Below, piece after piece: positions 14,558 to 22,842 of a DNA stretch of 38,274 bases. The stretch comes from Burkholderiales bacterium (GTDB lineage: Bacteria > Pseudomonadota > Gammaproteobacteria > Burkholderiales > Burkholderiaceae_C), in contig JACRAZ010000046.1 of the NCBI GenBank assembly GCA_016213205.1, positions 1 to 38,274 on the forward strand, given 5' to 3'. The notes beneath the pieces were generated by a model, which did no database searches, was not told where the DNA came from, and saw only the letters and a program-made list of their open reading frames with translations. The first letter of the stretch is position 1. Every line of letters starts with the position of its first letter. A program made the position numbers and the translations under genes.

Positions 14558-15922
14558 TCACAACGAGCGCACGATGTCGATCGCCTGCTCGATGCGCTCG
14601 ACCGGGTGCACCGTCAGCCCCTCGATCGGCTTCTTCGGTGCATTGGCCTTGGGCACCACGGCCATCGAAAAGCCGAGCTTGGCGGCCTCCTTCAGGCGTT
14701 CCTGCCCCCGCGGGGCGGGCCGCACCTCGCCGGCCAGGCCCACCTCGCCGAAGGCGATGAAGCCGGCCGGCAGCGCCTTGCCGCGCAGCGAGCTCTGGAT
14801 CGCCAGCAGCACCGCCAGGTCGGCCGCCGGCTCGCTGATGCGCACGCCGCCCACCGCGTTGACGAACACGTCCTGGTCCAGGCTGTCCACCCCGGCATGG
14901 CGGTGCAGCACCGCCAGCAGCATGGCCAGGCGGTCGCGCTCCAGGCCCACGCTCAGCCGGCGCGGCGAGGGGCCGCCCGAATCCACCAGCGCCTGGATCT
15001 CCACCAGCAGCGGCCGCGTGCCCTCCAGCGTGACCAGCACGCAGGAGCCGGGCACCGGCGTGCCGTGGGTCGAGAGGAAGATCGCACTCGGGTTGCTCAC
15101 GCCCTTGAGGCCGCGCTCGGTCATCGCGAACACGCCGATCTCGTTGACGGCGCCGAAGCGGTTCTTGATCGCCCGCACCAGGCGGTAGCTGGAGTGGGTG
15201 TCGCCCTCGAAGTACAGCACCGTGTCGACGATGTGCTCCAGCACCCGCGGCCCGGCGAGCGCGCCTTCCTTCGTGACATGGCCCACCAGCACGATGGCGC
15301 AGCCACTGGCCTTGGCGGTGCGGGTGAGCTGGGCCGCGCATTCGCGCACCTGGGCCACCGAACCGGGGGCGCTGGTGAGCTGGTCGGAGTACAGCGTCTG
15401 GATCGAATCGATGACGCAGAAGTCCGGCGTCTCGGTGGCCAGCGCGGCCTGGATCTTCTCGAGCTGGATCTCGGCCAGCACCCGCAGCTGGGTGCCGGCC
15501 AGGCCGAGCCGGCGCGCGCGCAGTGCCACCTGGGCGCCGGATTCCTCGCCGGTGACGTACAGCACTTTGATCTGGGACGACAGGGACTCGGCCGCCTGCA
15601 GCAGCAGCGTGGACTTGCCGATGCCGGGGTCGCCGCCGATCAGCACCACGCCGCCTTCGACGATGCCGCCGCCCAGCACGCGGTCGAGCTCGGGCTGGCC
15701 GGTGGGCGTGCGTTCGACCTCGGCGGCCTCGATCTCCGACAGCAGCGCCACCGGCTGCGCCTTGGCCAGCGACTGGTAGCGGTGCCGCGGCGCGCCGGCG
15801 GGCTCGGCGATGGTTTCCTCGAGCGTGTTCCATTCACCACAGCTGGGGCACTTGCCCAGCCACTTCGGGCTCACGCCGCCGCAGGCGCTGCAGGTGTAGT
15901 TGGTCTTGGTCTTGCTGTTCAC
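14558..15922 (-). CDS. radA: RadA, DNA repair helicase/branch-migration protein
   Basis: RadA (Sms) is a RecA-like hexameric DnaB-type motor that drives branch migration in recombinational repair. The 454-residue product has an N-terminal four-cysteine zinc finger (Cys11, Cys14, Cys25, Cys28 in CSACGG and CPSCGEW), the Walker A motif GGDPGIGKST (Lys103), the RadA-specific KNRFG motif (253-257), and a C-terminal Lon-protease-like domain with the VNAVGGVRISEPAADLA segment. The start codon is GTG (15922); no ATG precedes the zinc finger. Length matches the family. It lies downstream of alr on the same strand with a palindrome between them. Confidence 0.96.
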   Translation of the reverse strand: MNSKTKTNYTCSACGGVSPKWLGKCPSCGEWNTLEETIAEPAGAPRHRYQSLAKAQPVALLSEIEAAEVERTPTGQPELDRVLGGGIVEGGVVLIGGDPGIGKSTLLLQAAESLSSQIKVLYVTGEESGAQVALRARRLGLAGTQLRVLAEIQLEKIQAALATETPDFCVIDSIQTLYSDQLTSAPGSVAQVRECAAQLTRTAKASGCAIVLVGHVTKEGALAGPRVLEHIVDTVLYFEGDTHSSYRLVRAIKNRFGAVNEIGVFAMTERGLKGVSNPSAIFLSTHGTPVPGSCVLVTLEGTRPLLVEIQALVDSGGPSPRRLSVGLERDRLAMLLAVLHRHAGVDSLDQDVFVNAVGGVRISEPAADLAVLLAIQSSLRGKALPAGFIAFGEVGLAGEVRPAPRGQERLKEAAKLGFSMAVVPKANAPKKPIEGLTVHPVERIEQAIDIVRSL

Positions 15923-15946
15923 CGCTGCACTGTAGCCGCGGCCCGG

Positions 15947-15966
15947 CCCCGCCAGGCCTGGCGGGG
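15947..15966. terminator. Perfect palindrome after alr (terminator-like)
   Basis: Positions 15947-15966 form a 20-nt perfect palindrome (arms CCCCGCCAGG and CCTGGCGGGG) in the 55-nt gap between the alr stop and the radA GTG. There is no T tract; the position suggests attenuation or an mRNA 3' end between alr and radA. Confidence 0.45.
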
Positions 15967-15977
15967 TGCCGGCCGGG

Positions 15978-17096
15978 TCAGGCCAGGTGCACCGGCACCC
16001 GCGGCGCCAGCGCGCACATCAGCTCGTAGCCGATGGTGCCGGCGGCCTGCGCCACCTCGTCGATGGCCAGCACGCTGCCGTGGGGTCCGCGGCCCCAGAG
16101 CGTGACCTCGCTGCCCGGTTGCGCCGCCGGCACGGGGCGCAGGTCCACCGCCAGCATGTCCATCGACACCCGGCCCACGGTGGTGCAGCGCACGCCGGCC
16201 ACCAGCACCGGCGTGCCGCTGCCGGCGTGGCGCGGGTAACCATCGGCGTAGCCGCAGGCCACGATGCCGATGCGCATCGCCTGCTCGGCGACATAGCGGC
16301 TGCCGTAGCCCACGGTGTCGCCGGGCTGCAGTGCCTGGGTGGCGATCAGGCGCGAGCGCAGCGTCATCGCCGGCTGCAGGCCCCAGTGGGCGATGTCGTG
16401 CTCGGGAAAGTCGGGCGCACTGCCGTAGCAGAGGATGCCCGCGCGCAGCCAGTCGCTGCGTTGGCCCGGGTGGCGCAGCGTGGCGGCGCTGTTGCTCAGG
16501 GAGCGCTCGCCCGGCAGGTCGCGTGTGGCCGTCTCGAAGGCGGCCACCTGGTGCGCGATGCCGGCCGGCGCATCGGCATCGGAGAAGTGGGTCATCAGCG
16601 AGATCTCGTCCACCTGCGGCAGCGCGTTCAGCCGCGCCCAGGCGCTGCGGTAGGCCGTGGGCGTGAAGCCCAGCCGGTTCATGCCGCTGTTCATCTTCAG
16701 GAACACGCGGTGCGGCTGGTGGGTCTTGTGGGCCGCCAGCCAGTCGATCTGCGCCTCGTGGTGCACCACGTGCCAGAGGTTCAGGCGCGAGCACAGCTCC
16801 AGGTCACGCGGCTCGAACACTCCTTCGAGCAGCAGCACCGGCCCGCGCCAGCCCAGTGCGCGGATGCGTTCGGCCTCGGCCAGGTCCAGCAGCGCAAAGC
16901 CGTCGGCCGCACGCAGCGGCTCGAAGGTGCGCTCGATGCCATGGCCGTAGGCATTGGCCTTGACCACCGCCCAGACGCGTGCATCGGGCATCGCGGCGCG
17001 GGCGCGCGCCAGGTTGTGCGCCAGGGCGTCGGGGTGGATCAGCGCTTCGATCGGGCGCGGCACGGCAGGCCTTGGTTCGAGGGGGCGGGCGGCCAT
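15978..17096 (-). CDS. alr: Alr, alanine racemase
   Basis: Alanine racemase supplies D-alanine for peptidoglycan. The 372-residue PLP enzyme has the Schiff-base lysine Lys46 in [11 protein letters not shown], the barrel blocks [23 protein letters not shown] and [11 protein letters not shown], then GILCYGSAP, the C-terminal beta domain with [24 protein letters not shown] and the catalytic-Tyr region, and [12 protein letters not shown]. Start ATG 17096 gives [29 protein letters not shown], where the conserved family sequence begins about residue 15; a slightly earlier ATG (17126) would add ten residues. It is divergent from lplT, sharing a 152-nt region. Confidence 0.95.
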   Translation of the reverse strand: MAARPLEPRPAVPRPIEALIHPDALAHNLARARAAMPDARVWAVVKANAYGHGIERTFEPLRAADGFALLDLAEAERIRALGWRGPVLLLEGVFEPRDLELCSRLNLWHVVHHEAQIDWLAAHKTHQPHRVFLKMNSGMNRLGFTPTAYRSAWARLNALPQVDEISLMTHFSDADAPAGIAHQVAAFETATRDLPGERSLSNSAATLRHPGQRSDWLRAGILCYGSAPDFPEHDIAHWGLQPAMTLRSRLIATQALQPGDTVGYGSRYVAEQAMRIGIVACGYADGYPRHAGSGTPVLVAGVRCTTVGRVSMDMLAVDLRPVPAAQPGSEVTLWGRGPHGSVLAIDEVAQAAGTIGYELMCALAPRVPVHLA

Positions 17097-17112
17097 TCTC
17101 CCAAAGGCGCCG

Positions 17113-17134
17113 TGCCATGCTGCCATGCTATAAC
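17113..17134. promoter_or_regulatory. -10-like TATAAC preceded by a tandem TGCCATGC repeat
   Basis: Between the divergent alr and lplT genes, the octamer TGCCATGC occurs twice head-to-tail (17113-17120 and 17121-17128), directly followed by TATAAC (17129-17134), a good -10 element for lplT. Tandem sites overlapping a promoter spacer are a plausible operator, although no regulator is known from the sequence. Confidence 0.4.
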
Positions 17135-17248
17135 CGCCGGCCGACGCGCTGCCCCACCCCGGGGCGGCGAGCGGCCAGGCATGAACGCGCTGCGCCATGT
17201 TGGCGCGCGACAGACACGGCAAGTGGGGCTGCGGAAGACTGGGATCGA

Positions 17249-18526
17249 ATGAAGAAGGGCTTCCACACCATCATGTCAGCGCAGTTCTTCAGCTCGCTGG
17301 CTGACAACGCCTTGACCGTGGCCGCGATCGAACTGCTGCGCAGCAACCAGGCACCGGCCTGGCAGGTGCCCGCCCTCGCGGTGATGTTCGCGCTGTTCTA
17401 TGTGTTGCTCGCGCCCTTCGTCGGGGCCTTTGCCGATGCGGTGCCCAAGGGCAAGGTGATGTTCATCTCGAACAGCATCAAGGTGGTGGGCTGCCTGATG
17501 ATGCTGTTCGGCAGCCACCCGCTGATCTCCTACGCCGTGGTCGGGCTCGGCGCCGCGGCGTACTCGCCGGCCAAGTACGGCATCCTCACCGAGCTGCTGC
17601 CGCCCTCGCAGCTGGTCAAGGCCAACGGCTGGATCGAGGGCCTGACGATCGTCTCCATCATCCTGGGCACGGTGCTCGGCGGCCAGCTGGTGGGCCCGCA
17701 CATCGCGCCCTCGCTGCTGGGCCTGGACCTGCCCTTGCTGGACACCGGCATCGACTCGCCGCCCGAGGCCGCCATCAGCGCACTGCTGGGCCTGTACGTG
17801 CTGGCGGCGCTGTTCAACCTGTACATCCCGCGCACCGAGGCCCCGCTGCAGCCGCTGGCCCACAGCCCGATGACCATGGTGAGCGACTTCTCCCAGTGCA
17901 ACGCCCGGCTTTGGGGCGACAAGCTGGGCCAGATCTCGCTGGCCACCACCACCATGTTCTGGGGCGTGGGGGGCAACCTGCGCATCATCGTGTTCCCCTG
18001 GGCCGCGGCGGCGCTGGGCTACAGCACCACGCAGGCCTCGTCGCTGGCCGGGGTGGTGTCCATCGGCGTGGCCGCCGGCGCGGTGGTGGCCTCGATGCGC
18101 ATGCGGCTCGACCGCGCCACCGGCGTCATCCCGCTGGGCGTGGTGATGGGCATCCTGCTGATCGGGCTGAACCTGATCCGCGACATCTGGGTCGCGGTGC
18201 CCTTCCTGATCCTGCTGGGTGGTGCCGGCGGCTACCTGGTGGTGCCGATGAACGCGCTGCTGCAGCACCGCGGCCACAACCTGATGGGCGCCGGCCGCTC
18301 GATCGCGGTGCAGAACTTCAACGAGCAGGCCTGCATCCTGGGGCTGGCGGCGTTCTACACCGGGATGACGAAGTTCGGCCTCTCGGCCTTTGCCGCGATT
18401 GCCGTGTTCGGCCTGCTGGTGGCCGGCACCATGGGCCTGATCTGGCGCTGGCACGCCCGCAACTGCGTCGAGCACCGCGACGAGGTCGAGCGCCTGCTGG
18501 CCATCGCGCGCACAGACAAACATTGA
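17249..18526 (+). CDS. lplT: LplT, lysophospholipid transporter (MFS)
   Basis: A 425-residue major facilitator protein. It flips lysophosphatidylethanolamine inward across the inner membrane for re-acylation. Signatures: [23 protein letters not shown] at the N-terminus, [23 protein letters not shown] (the MFS motif A loop), [25 protein letters not shown] and a C-terminal half with about five further helices ending [20 protein letters not shown]. The bacterial fusion with an acyltransferase (Aas) is absent: this is the stand-alone transporter form common in Betaproteobacteria. The next gene starts on its stop codon. Confidence 0.93.
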   Translation: MKKGFHTIMSAQFFSSLADNALTVAAIELLRSNQAPAWQVPALAVMFALFYVLLAPFVGAFADAVPKGKVMFISNSIKVVGCLMMLFGSHPLISYAVVGLGAAAYSPAKYGILTELLPPSQLVKANGWIEGLTIVSIILGTVLGGQLVGPHIAPSLLGLDLPLLDTGIDSPPEAAISALLGLYVLAALFNLYIPRTEAPLQPLAHSPMTMVSDFSQCNARLWGDKLGQISLATTTMFWGVGGNLRIIVFPWAAAALGYSTTQASSLAGVVSIGVAAGAVVASMRMRLDRATGVIPLGVVMGILLIGLNLIRDIWVAVPFLILLGGAGGYLVVPMNALLQHRGHNLMGAGRSIAVQNFNEQACILGLAAFYTGMTKFGLSAFAAIAVFGLLVAGTMGLIWRWHARNCVEHRDEVERLLAIARTDKH

Positions 18527-19392
18527 ACCCGCGTGCACTGGCAGCGCTCGCGCTGGTCTTCAACGCCTTCACCTGGGGCCTGTCGTGGTGGCCGTTCCGG
18601 CACCTGCAGACGGCCGGGCTGCACCCGCTGTGGTTGACGGCGATCACCTTCGCGCTGGCCACGGCCGGCCTGCTGCTGGCGCGGCCGGCCGCGCTGGGCG
18701 AGGTGCTGCGCCAGCCCGCGCTGTGGTTGCTGCTGCTGGCTTCGGGCACCACGAACGCGTGCTTCAACTGGGGCGTGACCATCGGCGACGTGGTGCGCGT
18801 GGTGCTGCTGTTCTACCTGATGCCGCTGTGGGCGGTGCTGTTCGCGTGGCCGCTGCTGGGTGAACGCATCGGCCCGCGCGCGGCGCTGCAGGTGGCGCTG
18901 GCACTGGCCGGCGCGGCGGTGGTGCTCTGGCCGGCCACGGGCAGCCGCACGCTGGCCCTCGGCCTGCCCGACCTGCTGGGCCTGGCCGGTGGCATGAGCT
19001 TTGCGCTGAACAACGTGATGCTGCGCCGCGAGGCGCACCGCAGCGAGCCGGCGCGCGCGCTGGCGATGTTTGCCGGCGGCCTGCTGGTGTCGGCGCTGCT
19101 GGCCGCAGCGCAGACCGCTTCCGGCGCGATCGCCGCACCGCCCCCGCTGACCTGGGGCTGGCTGGCCGGCAGCGCCGCGCTGGCGCTGTGGTTCGTGGCC
19201 TCGAACCTGGCGTTGCAATACGGCGCTGCGCGCCTGCCGGCCCATACCACGGCGGTGATCATGCTCACCGAGGTGCTGTTTGCCAGCGGCTCGGCGCTGG
19301 CGCTGGGTGCGGGCGTGCTGGACGCGCGCACCGTGGCCGGCGGGCTGCTGATCCTGGGCGCCGCCGCGCTGGCGGCCTGGCAGCCTGATTGA
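18523..19392 (+). CDS. DMT-superfamily (EamA) exporter
   Basis: A 289-residue inner-membrane protein with ten predicted helices in two EamA repeats (FNAFTWGLSWWPFRHLQ ... LLFYLMPLWAVLFAWPLLGE; GLAGGMSFALNNVMLRR ... HTTAVIMLTEVLFASGSALALG). The motif Pro-Leu-Trp-Ala near the end of each repeat is typical. The start is TTG at 18523, overlapping the lplT stop as TTGA; no ATG or GTG upstream fits, and the first residues [19 protein letters not shown] lead straight into helix 1. It is cotranscribed with lplT. Substrate is unknown; family members export amino acids or metabolites. Confidence 0.88.
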   Translation: MNPRALAALALVFNAFTWGLSWWPFRHLQTAGLHPLWLTAITFALATAGLLLARPAALGEVLRQPALWLLLLASGTTNACFNWGVTIGDVVRVVLLFYLMPLWAVLFAWPLLGERIGPRAALQVALALAGAAVVLWPATGSRTLALGLPDLLGLAGGMSFALNNVMLRREAHRSEPARALAMFAGGLLVSALLAAAQTASGAIAAPPPLTWGWLAGSAALALWFVASNLALQYGAARLPAHTTAVIMLTEVLFASGSALALGAGVLDARTVAGGLLILGAAALAAWQPD

Positions 19393-19420
19393 GCCGCCGG
19401 CGGCGGGGCGGCCGGGCGGG

Positions 19421-20338
19421 TCAGTCGCCCACCCGCATCGGCAGTTCCGGCCCGCGCGTGAGGCCCTGCTGGCCGAGCCAGCGCTCGAGCTGGTTGAAAT
19501 CGAGCGGCTTGCCCAGGTGCACATCGGCGCCGGCCAGCGTGCTGCGCACCCGGTCCACCGGGTCGTGGAAGGCCGAGACGATGGCCACCTGCGGCGTGCG
19601 ACCGCCCAGGTGCACATGGCGGTGCTTGATGTGCTGGCACAGCGCCAGGCCGTCCAGATCGCTGTGGGGCCCGAGGTCGACATCGACGAACACGAAACCG
19701 AAGGGCTGCTGCGACAACAGCTCCAGCGCCTTGCCGCTGTGCTGGGCCCATTCGGTGGTCAGGCCGTAGCGTTTCAGCTGGCGGTCGAGGAAATGCAGCG
19801 CCAGTTCGCTGTCGTCGACCAGCAATGCGCGCCGCAGCGGCGACGGCCGCAGCGCCGCTTCGCGCTCGCGTCGCGCGGTCTCGGAGGCGGCACGCCGCTG
19901 CTCCGGCGTGAGCACCGGGCGCCGCTCGTCGGCCGCGCGCCGCGAGGGCACGCCGCGGCCCTGGGTGACCGGCCGCGCGATCGTCGGCGCCGGCGCCAGC
20001 AGCGGCAGCGGGCCGGTGCCGGGGTTGTCGCGCAGCGCCACCAGCGAATCGAGCTCGCGCAGCACGTGCACCGGGTCGATCGGCCGCATCATCCAGCTCG
20101 CCGCGCCTTCCGGGCCCTGTGCACCGACGAACACCGCGTCCGGGATGCGGCCCAGCGCCTGCAGCAGCTCGGGCACGCCGGATTGGTCGGCATCGGCCAC
20201 CACGAAGCGGGCTTCGTCGACATCGAGCACGTGGGTGTAGGCCGGGTTGCGCCGCGCCGCCAGCCGGAAGTACGACGCCAGTGCATTGCGTTCGAAGGCG
20301 CTGAAGCCCAGCAACGCAACAGGGATCGAGACGGACAT
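19421..20338 (-). CDS. Orphan response regulator with degenerate N-terminal receiver-like domain
   Basis: A 305-residue protein. The C-terminal half (about 168-295) is a complete receiver domain: ALLVDDSELAL (acidic pair Asp175/Asp176), FVFVDVDLG (phospho-acceptor Asp219), VAIVSAF (Ser255) and LGKPLD (Lys277). The N-terminal 115 residues (IPVALLGFSAFERNALASYFRLA ... ARFVVADADQ ... DAVFVGAQGPEGAASWMMRPIDPVHVLREL) look like a second receiver that kept the fold pattern but lost the standard acidic pocket and phospho-acceptor. A charged linker (EQRRAASETARREREAALR) joins them. No output domain or kinase is adjacent. It converges with the DMT exporter gene, with 28 nt between stops. Confidence 0.83.
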   Translation of the reverse strand: MSVSIPVALLGFSAFERNALASYFRLAARRNPAYTHVLDVDEARFVVADADQSGVPELLQALGRIPDAVFVGAQGPEGAASWMMRPIDPVHVLRELDSLVALRDNPGTGPLPLLAPAPTIARPVTQGRGVPSRRAADERRPVLTPEQRRAASETARREREAALRPSPLRRALLVDDSELALHFLDRQLKRYGLTTEWAQHSGKALELLSQQPFGFVFVDVDLGPHSDLDGLALCQHIKHRHVHLGGRTPQVAIVSAFHDPVDRVRSTLAGADVHLGKPLDFNQLERWLGQQGLTRGPELPMRVGD

Positions 20339-20401
20339 GGGAGCAGCAGGCCAGTGGTGACGGGTCGAAGGAGCCGGGGATTGTCGGGCGCGCCCTGCGG
20401 A

Positions 20402-20422
20402 GGCACTGACGCCAGCAGTGCC
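20402..20422. promoter_or_regulatory. 7-bp inverted repeat between divergent genes
   Basis: GGCACTG (20402-20408) and CAGTGCC (20416-20422) form a perfect dyad with a 7-nt spacer in the 142-nt region between the response-regulator gene and the divergent peroxidase gene. It may be an operator or a small hairpin in the peroxidase leader. Confidence 0.35.
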
Positions 20423-20480
20423 ACTGACCTAGGGATTAACATGCCGCGCATCCAACAGCCGGGTATGGAGTTTGTCAGCA

Positions 20481-20972
20481 ATGTCGGCACAACGCATTGG
20501 GGAATTCGACGCCGAGGACATCTCCGGCCGCCGCGTCAAGTTGTCCGCCTTCAAGGGTAAGGTGGTCTTGATCGTCAACACCGCCAGCGCCTGCGGCTTC
20601 ACGCCGCAGTTCGATGGCCTGGAAACCCTGTGGCAGGCCTACAAGGACCAGGGCCTGGTGGTGCTGGGCTTCCCGAGCAACGAGTTCGGCGGCCAGGACC
20701 CCGGCAGCAACGACGAGATCGCCAGCTTCTGCCAGCTGAACTACGGCGTAAGCTTTCCGATGATGGCCAAGATCGAGGTCAACGGCAGCGGCGCGCACCC
20801 GCTGTTCCAGTGGCTGAAGGCTGAGGCCCCGGGCCTGCTGGGCACCCAGGCAGTGAAGTGGAACTTCACCAAGTTCCTGGTCGGCCGCGACGGCCAGGTC
20901 ATCAAGCGCTACGCGCCGCAGGACACGCCGGACAAGCTGGTGGCCGACATCGAGGCCGCGCTCGCGGCCTGA
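20481..20972 (+). CDS. Glutathione-peroxidase-family thiol peroxidase
   Basis: A 163-residue GPx-fold enzyme reducing hydroperoxides. The catalytic tetrad is visible: Cys38 in NTASACGFTPQF, Gln72 in FGGQDPG, and Trp127/Asn128 in KWNFTKFLVG. Cysteine instead of selenocysteine, plus Cys84 in IASFCQLNYG at the position of the resolving cysteine, points to a thioredoxin-dependent GPx rather than a true glutathione peroxidase. The usual FPCNQFG block reads FPSNEFG here. ATG 20481 is preceded by GGAG at 10 nt; a TTG nine nt upstream is also in frame. It is monocistronic or reads into the aminotransferase gene 78 nt later. Confidence 0.93.
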   Translation: MSAQRIGEFDAEDISGRRVKLSAFKGKVVLIVNTASACGFTPQFDGLETLWQAYKDQGLVVLGFPSNEFGGQDPGSNDEIASFCQLNYGVSFPMMAKIEVNGSGAHPLFQWLKAEAPGLLGTQAVKWNFTKFLVGRDGQVIKRYAPQDTPDKLVADIEAALAA

Positions 20973-21017
20973 CCTGCCCCGGCCGGCCCTGCCCGCCGCA
21001 CCGCGCGAGGCCGCCTC

Positions 21018-21023
21018 GATAAT
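21018..21023 (+). promoter_or_regulatory. -10-like GATAAT before the aminotransferase gene
   Basis: GATAAT lies 28 nt before the aminotransferase ATG, in the otherwise GC-rich gap after the peroxidase gene. No convincing -35 hexamer is seen, so this is a weak promoter call. Confidence 0.35.
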
Positions 21024-21050
21024 CGCCGCTCCCCACCAGCGAGACGCGCG

Positions 21051-22244
21051 ATGTTCCAGCATGTGCAGCCCTATGCGGGCGACCCGATCTTTGCCCTGGT
21101 CGATGCCTTCCATGCCGATGCCCGGCCGCAGAAGGTGAACCTCTCGATCGGCATCTACTTCGACGAGCAGGGCCGCCTGCCGGTGCTGGCCAGCGTGCGC
21201 GAGGCCGAGTCCCGCATCCTGGCCGCAGGCGGCGCCAAGCCCTACCTGCCGATGGAAGGCGCGGCCGACACCCGGCGCGAGGTGGCGCGCCTGCTGCTGG
21301 GCGACCAGCACCCGGCCATTGCCGCCGGCCGCGTGGCCACGATCCAGAGCGTGGGCTCCTCCGGCGGGCTGAAGGTGGGGGCCGACTTCCTGCGCACCTG
21401 GCTGCCCGCCAGCGACGTGTGGGTGAGCGACCCCACCTGGGACAACCACCGCTCGATGTTCGAAGGCTCCGGCTTCACGGTGCACAGCTACCCGTACTAC
21501 GACCCCGCCACCGGTGGCGTGCGCTTCGACGCCATGCTCGACACCCTGCGCGGCCTGCCCGCGCGCAGCATCGTGCTGCTGCACGCCTGCTGCCACAACC
21601 CGACCGGCGTGGACCTCACCCGCGCGCAGTGGGATGCGCTGATCCCGGTGCTGCGCGAACGGGAACTGCTGCCCTACCTGGACCTGGCCTACCAGGGCTT
21701 CGGCGACGGCATCGCCGAGGACGCCTACGCGGTGCGCGCGCTGGCCGATGCCGGGGTGGTGTTCTTCGTGGCCAACTCGTTTTCCAAGAGCATGAGCGTC
21801 TACGGCGAGCGCTGCGGCGCCCTCAGCGCCGTGTGCGCCGACGCGGCCGAAGCCGAGCTCGTGCTGGGCCAGCTGCGCTACACGGTGCGCCGCATCTACT
21901 CGAGCCCGCCGCTGCACAGCGCGCAGATCGTGGCCCAGGTGCTGGGCGATGCCGGCCTGCGCGCGATGTGGGAAGGCGAGCTCGCGGCCATGCGCGAACG
22001 CATCGCCGCGATGCGCCGCGCGCTGCACGACCGGTTGGCCGCGCGCCTGCCGGGCCGCGACTTCGGCTACTTCCTCCGCCAGCGCGGCATGTTCAGCTAC
22101 ACCGGCCTGAGTGCGGCGCAGGTGGACCGCCTGCGCGAGGAGCATGCGGTGTACCTGATCCGGTCGGGCCGCATCTGCGTGGCCGGCCTGAACGACGCCA
22201 ATGTCGGCCGCACCGCCGAGGCCATGGCGGCGGTGCTGGGGTGA
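21051..22244 (+). CDS. Aromatic/aspartate aminotransferase (AspC/TyrB family)
   Basis: A 397-residue fold-type I, class I PLP aminotransferase. Signatures: KVNLSIGIYFDEQGRLPVL, KPYLPMEG, SVGSSGGLKVGADFL, DPTWDNH, HACCHNPTGVDLT (Asn183 contacts PLP), PYLDLAYQGFGDG, the Schiff-base lysine Lys246 in ANSFSKSMSVYGERCG, and the C-terminal carboxylate-binding Arg in YLIRSGRICVAGL. The family transfers amino groups between glutamate and aspartate or aromatic keto acids; sequence alone does not fix the preference, although the lineage usually annotates it as tyrosine/aromatic. Two strong hairpins follow the stop. Confidence 0.93.
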   Translation: MFQHVQPYAGDPIFALVDAFHADARPQKVNLSIGIYFDEQGRLPVLASVREAESRILAAGGAKPYLPMEGAADTRREVARLLLGDQHPAIAAGRVATIQSVGSSGGLKVGADFLRTWLPASDVWVSDPTWDNHRSMFEGSGFTVHSYPYYDPATGGVRFDAMLDTLRGLPARSIVLLHACCHNPTGVDLTRAQWDALIPVLRERELLPYLDLAYQGFGDGIAEDAYAVRALADAGVVFFVANSFSKSMSVYGERCGALSAVCADAAEAELVLGQLRYTVRRIYSSPPLHSAQIVAQVLGDAGLRAMWEGELAAMRERIAAMRRALHDRLAARLPGRDFGYFLRQRGMFSYTGLSAAQVDRLREEHAVYLIRSGRICVAGLNDANVGRTAEAMAAVLG

Positions 22245-22251
22245 AGCTCGC

Positions 22252-22299
22252 GGCTGCGGAGTACCGCAGCCACCCCCAAGCGCAGGCGTGCCCTGCGCT
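22252..22299 (+). terminator. Tandem hairpins after the aminotransferase gene
   Basis: Hairpin 1: GGCTGCGG (22252-22259), loop AGTA, CCGCAGCC (22264-22271). Hairpin 2: AGCGCAGG (22279-22286), 5-nt loop, CCTGCGCT (22292-22299). Both stems are perfect over 8 bp and lie 8 nt after the stop. No T run follows. They probably end the aminotransferase transcript and separate it from the bufferin operon. Confidence 0.5.
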
Positions 22300-22559
22300 A
22301 CGCGCGGGCCAGGGGTCGCCGGCCGCTTCGGCGCGGCCGGGCGCTGGCCGGCGTGAGCGGACCCGGCAGGCCCTTGCATCCGGCAGCCGGCCACCCGCGT
22401 ATCAGTGGCGGGTCGGCCCTCCGTTTCGATCGCGTGTAAGGAAATCGGGGCGGGCGGCGACACACGTTGGCGTCCCTCATCGGCGTCCCAGGTGGGACCC
22501 GGCCACACCGGGCCGGGGCGCTGTCATCCCTCCCGTCCATTGCTTCGAAAGGAATCTCC
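22300..22559 (+). promoter_or_regulatory. Regulatory region of the bufferin operon, with candidate ECF-type promoter at 22435-22475
   Basis: With the hairpins above, the gap 22245-22559 is 315 nt without a gene. 22300-22345 holds a GC-rich stretch (CGGCCGCTTCGGCGCGGCCG) resembling part of the dispersed elements. At 22435 the AT-richest stretch begins, TGTAAGGAAAT, followed at the right distance by CGACACACGTTGG (22458-22470). A TGTAA-type -35 box with a CG-rich -10 box fits ECF sigma promoters, which drive several known bufferin operons. The ribosome site of bufA2 is AAAGGAA, 7 nt before its ATG. The promoter assignment is inference. Confidence 0.4.
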
Positions 22560-22814
22560 ATGAACTTCAAGTCCGGCATGTCCATCGCCACCGCTGCCGC
22601 CGCCCTGCTGTCCACCGGCCTGCTGGCCACCCCCACCGTGCAGGCCGCCGACGGCCAGGTGATGTGTTCCGGCACCAACAGCTGCAAGGGCACCAGCGAG
22701 TGCAAGACCGCCTCCAGCGCCTGCAAGGGCCAGAACAGCTGCAAGGGCCAGGGCTGGGTGCACACCAAGTCGGCCAAGGAATGCACCGACAAGGGCGGCA
22801 AGGTCGTCAAGTAA
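22560..22814 (+). CDS. bufA2: BufA2-type bufferin precursor (secreted Cys-rich RiPP)
   Basis: An 84-residue precursor. Residues 1-29 are a Sec signal peptide (MNFKSGMSIATAAAALLSTG ... PTVQA), so the product is exported to the periplasm. The mature part has six cysteines (36, 42, 48, 55, 61, 75) in a quasi-repeated pattern: CSGTNS, CKGTSE, CKTASSA, CKGQNS, CKGQGW, then AKECTDKGGKV. This pattern and the adjacent MNIO enzyme identify it as a bufferin of the BufA2 type. Bufferins are RiPPs whose cysteines are oxidised, in studied cases to thiooxazole-type rings, and which bind copper. AAAGGAA supports the ATG. A hairpin and 35 nt separate it from bufB. The exact modified residues cannot be read. 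Confidence 0.88.
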   Translation: MNFKSGMSIATAAAALLSTGLLATPTVQAADGQVMCSGTNSCKGTSECKTASSACKGQNSCKGQGWVHTKSAKECTDKGGKVVK

Positions 22815-22823
22815 GCCGATGAG

Positions 22824-22842
22824 CCGGGCGCGCCGCGCCCGG
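22824..22842 (+). promoter_or_regulatory. Hairpin between bufA2 and bufB (possible attenuator)
   Basis: CCGGGCGCG (22824-22832) and CGCGCCCGG (22834-22842) are perfectly complementary around a single central base; a practical hairpin would have a 6-7 bp GC stem. It begins 9 nt after the bufA2 stop and ends 7 nt before the bufB ATG, occupying the place of the ribosome-binding site. It could lower bufB expression relative to the precursor. Confidence 0.55.

Noticed and set aside
20475..22508. A 677-codon open frame on the minus strand opposite the peroxidase and aminotransferase genes
   Set aside because: Composition is His/Val/Gly/Arg-rich antisense of real genes with no conserved motif; a product of extreme GC content.
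22466..22559. Longer N-terminus of BufA2 starting around 22467
   Set aside because: The extension would precede a complete signal peptide and lacks conservation features; ATG 22560 has a good ribosome site.
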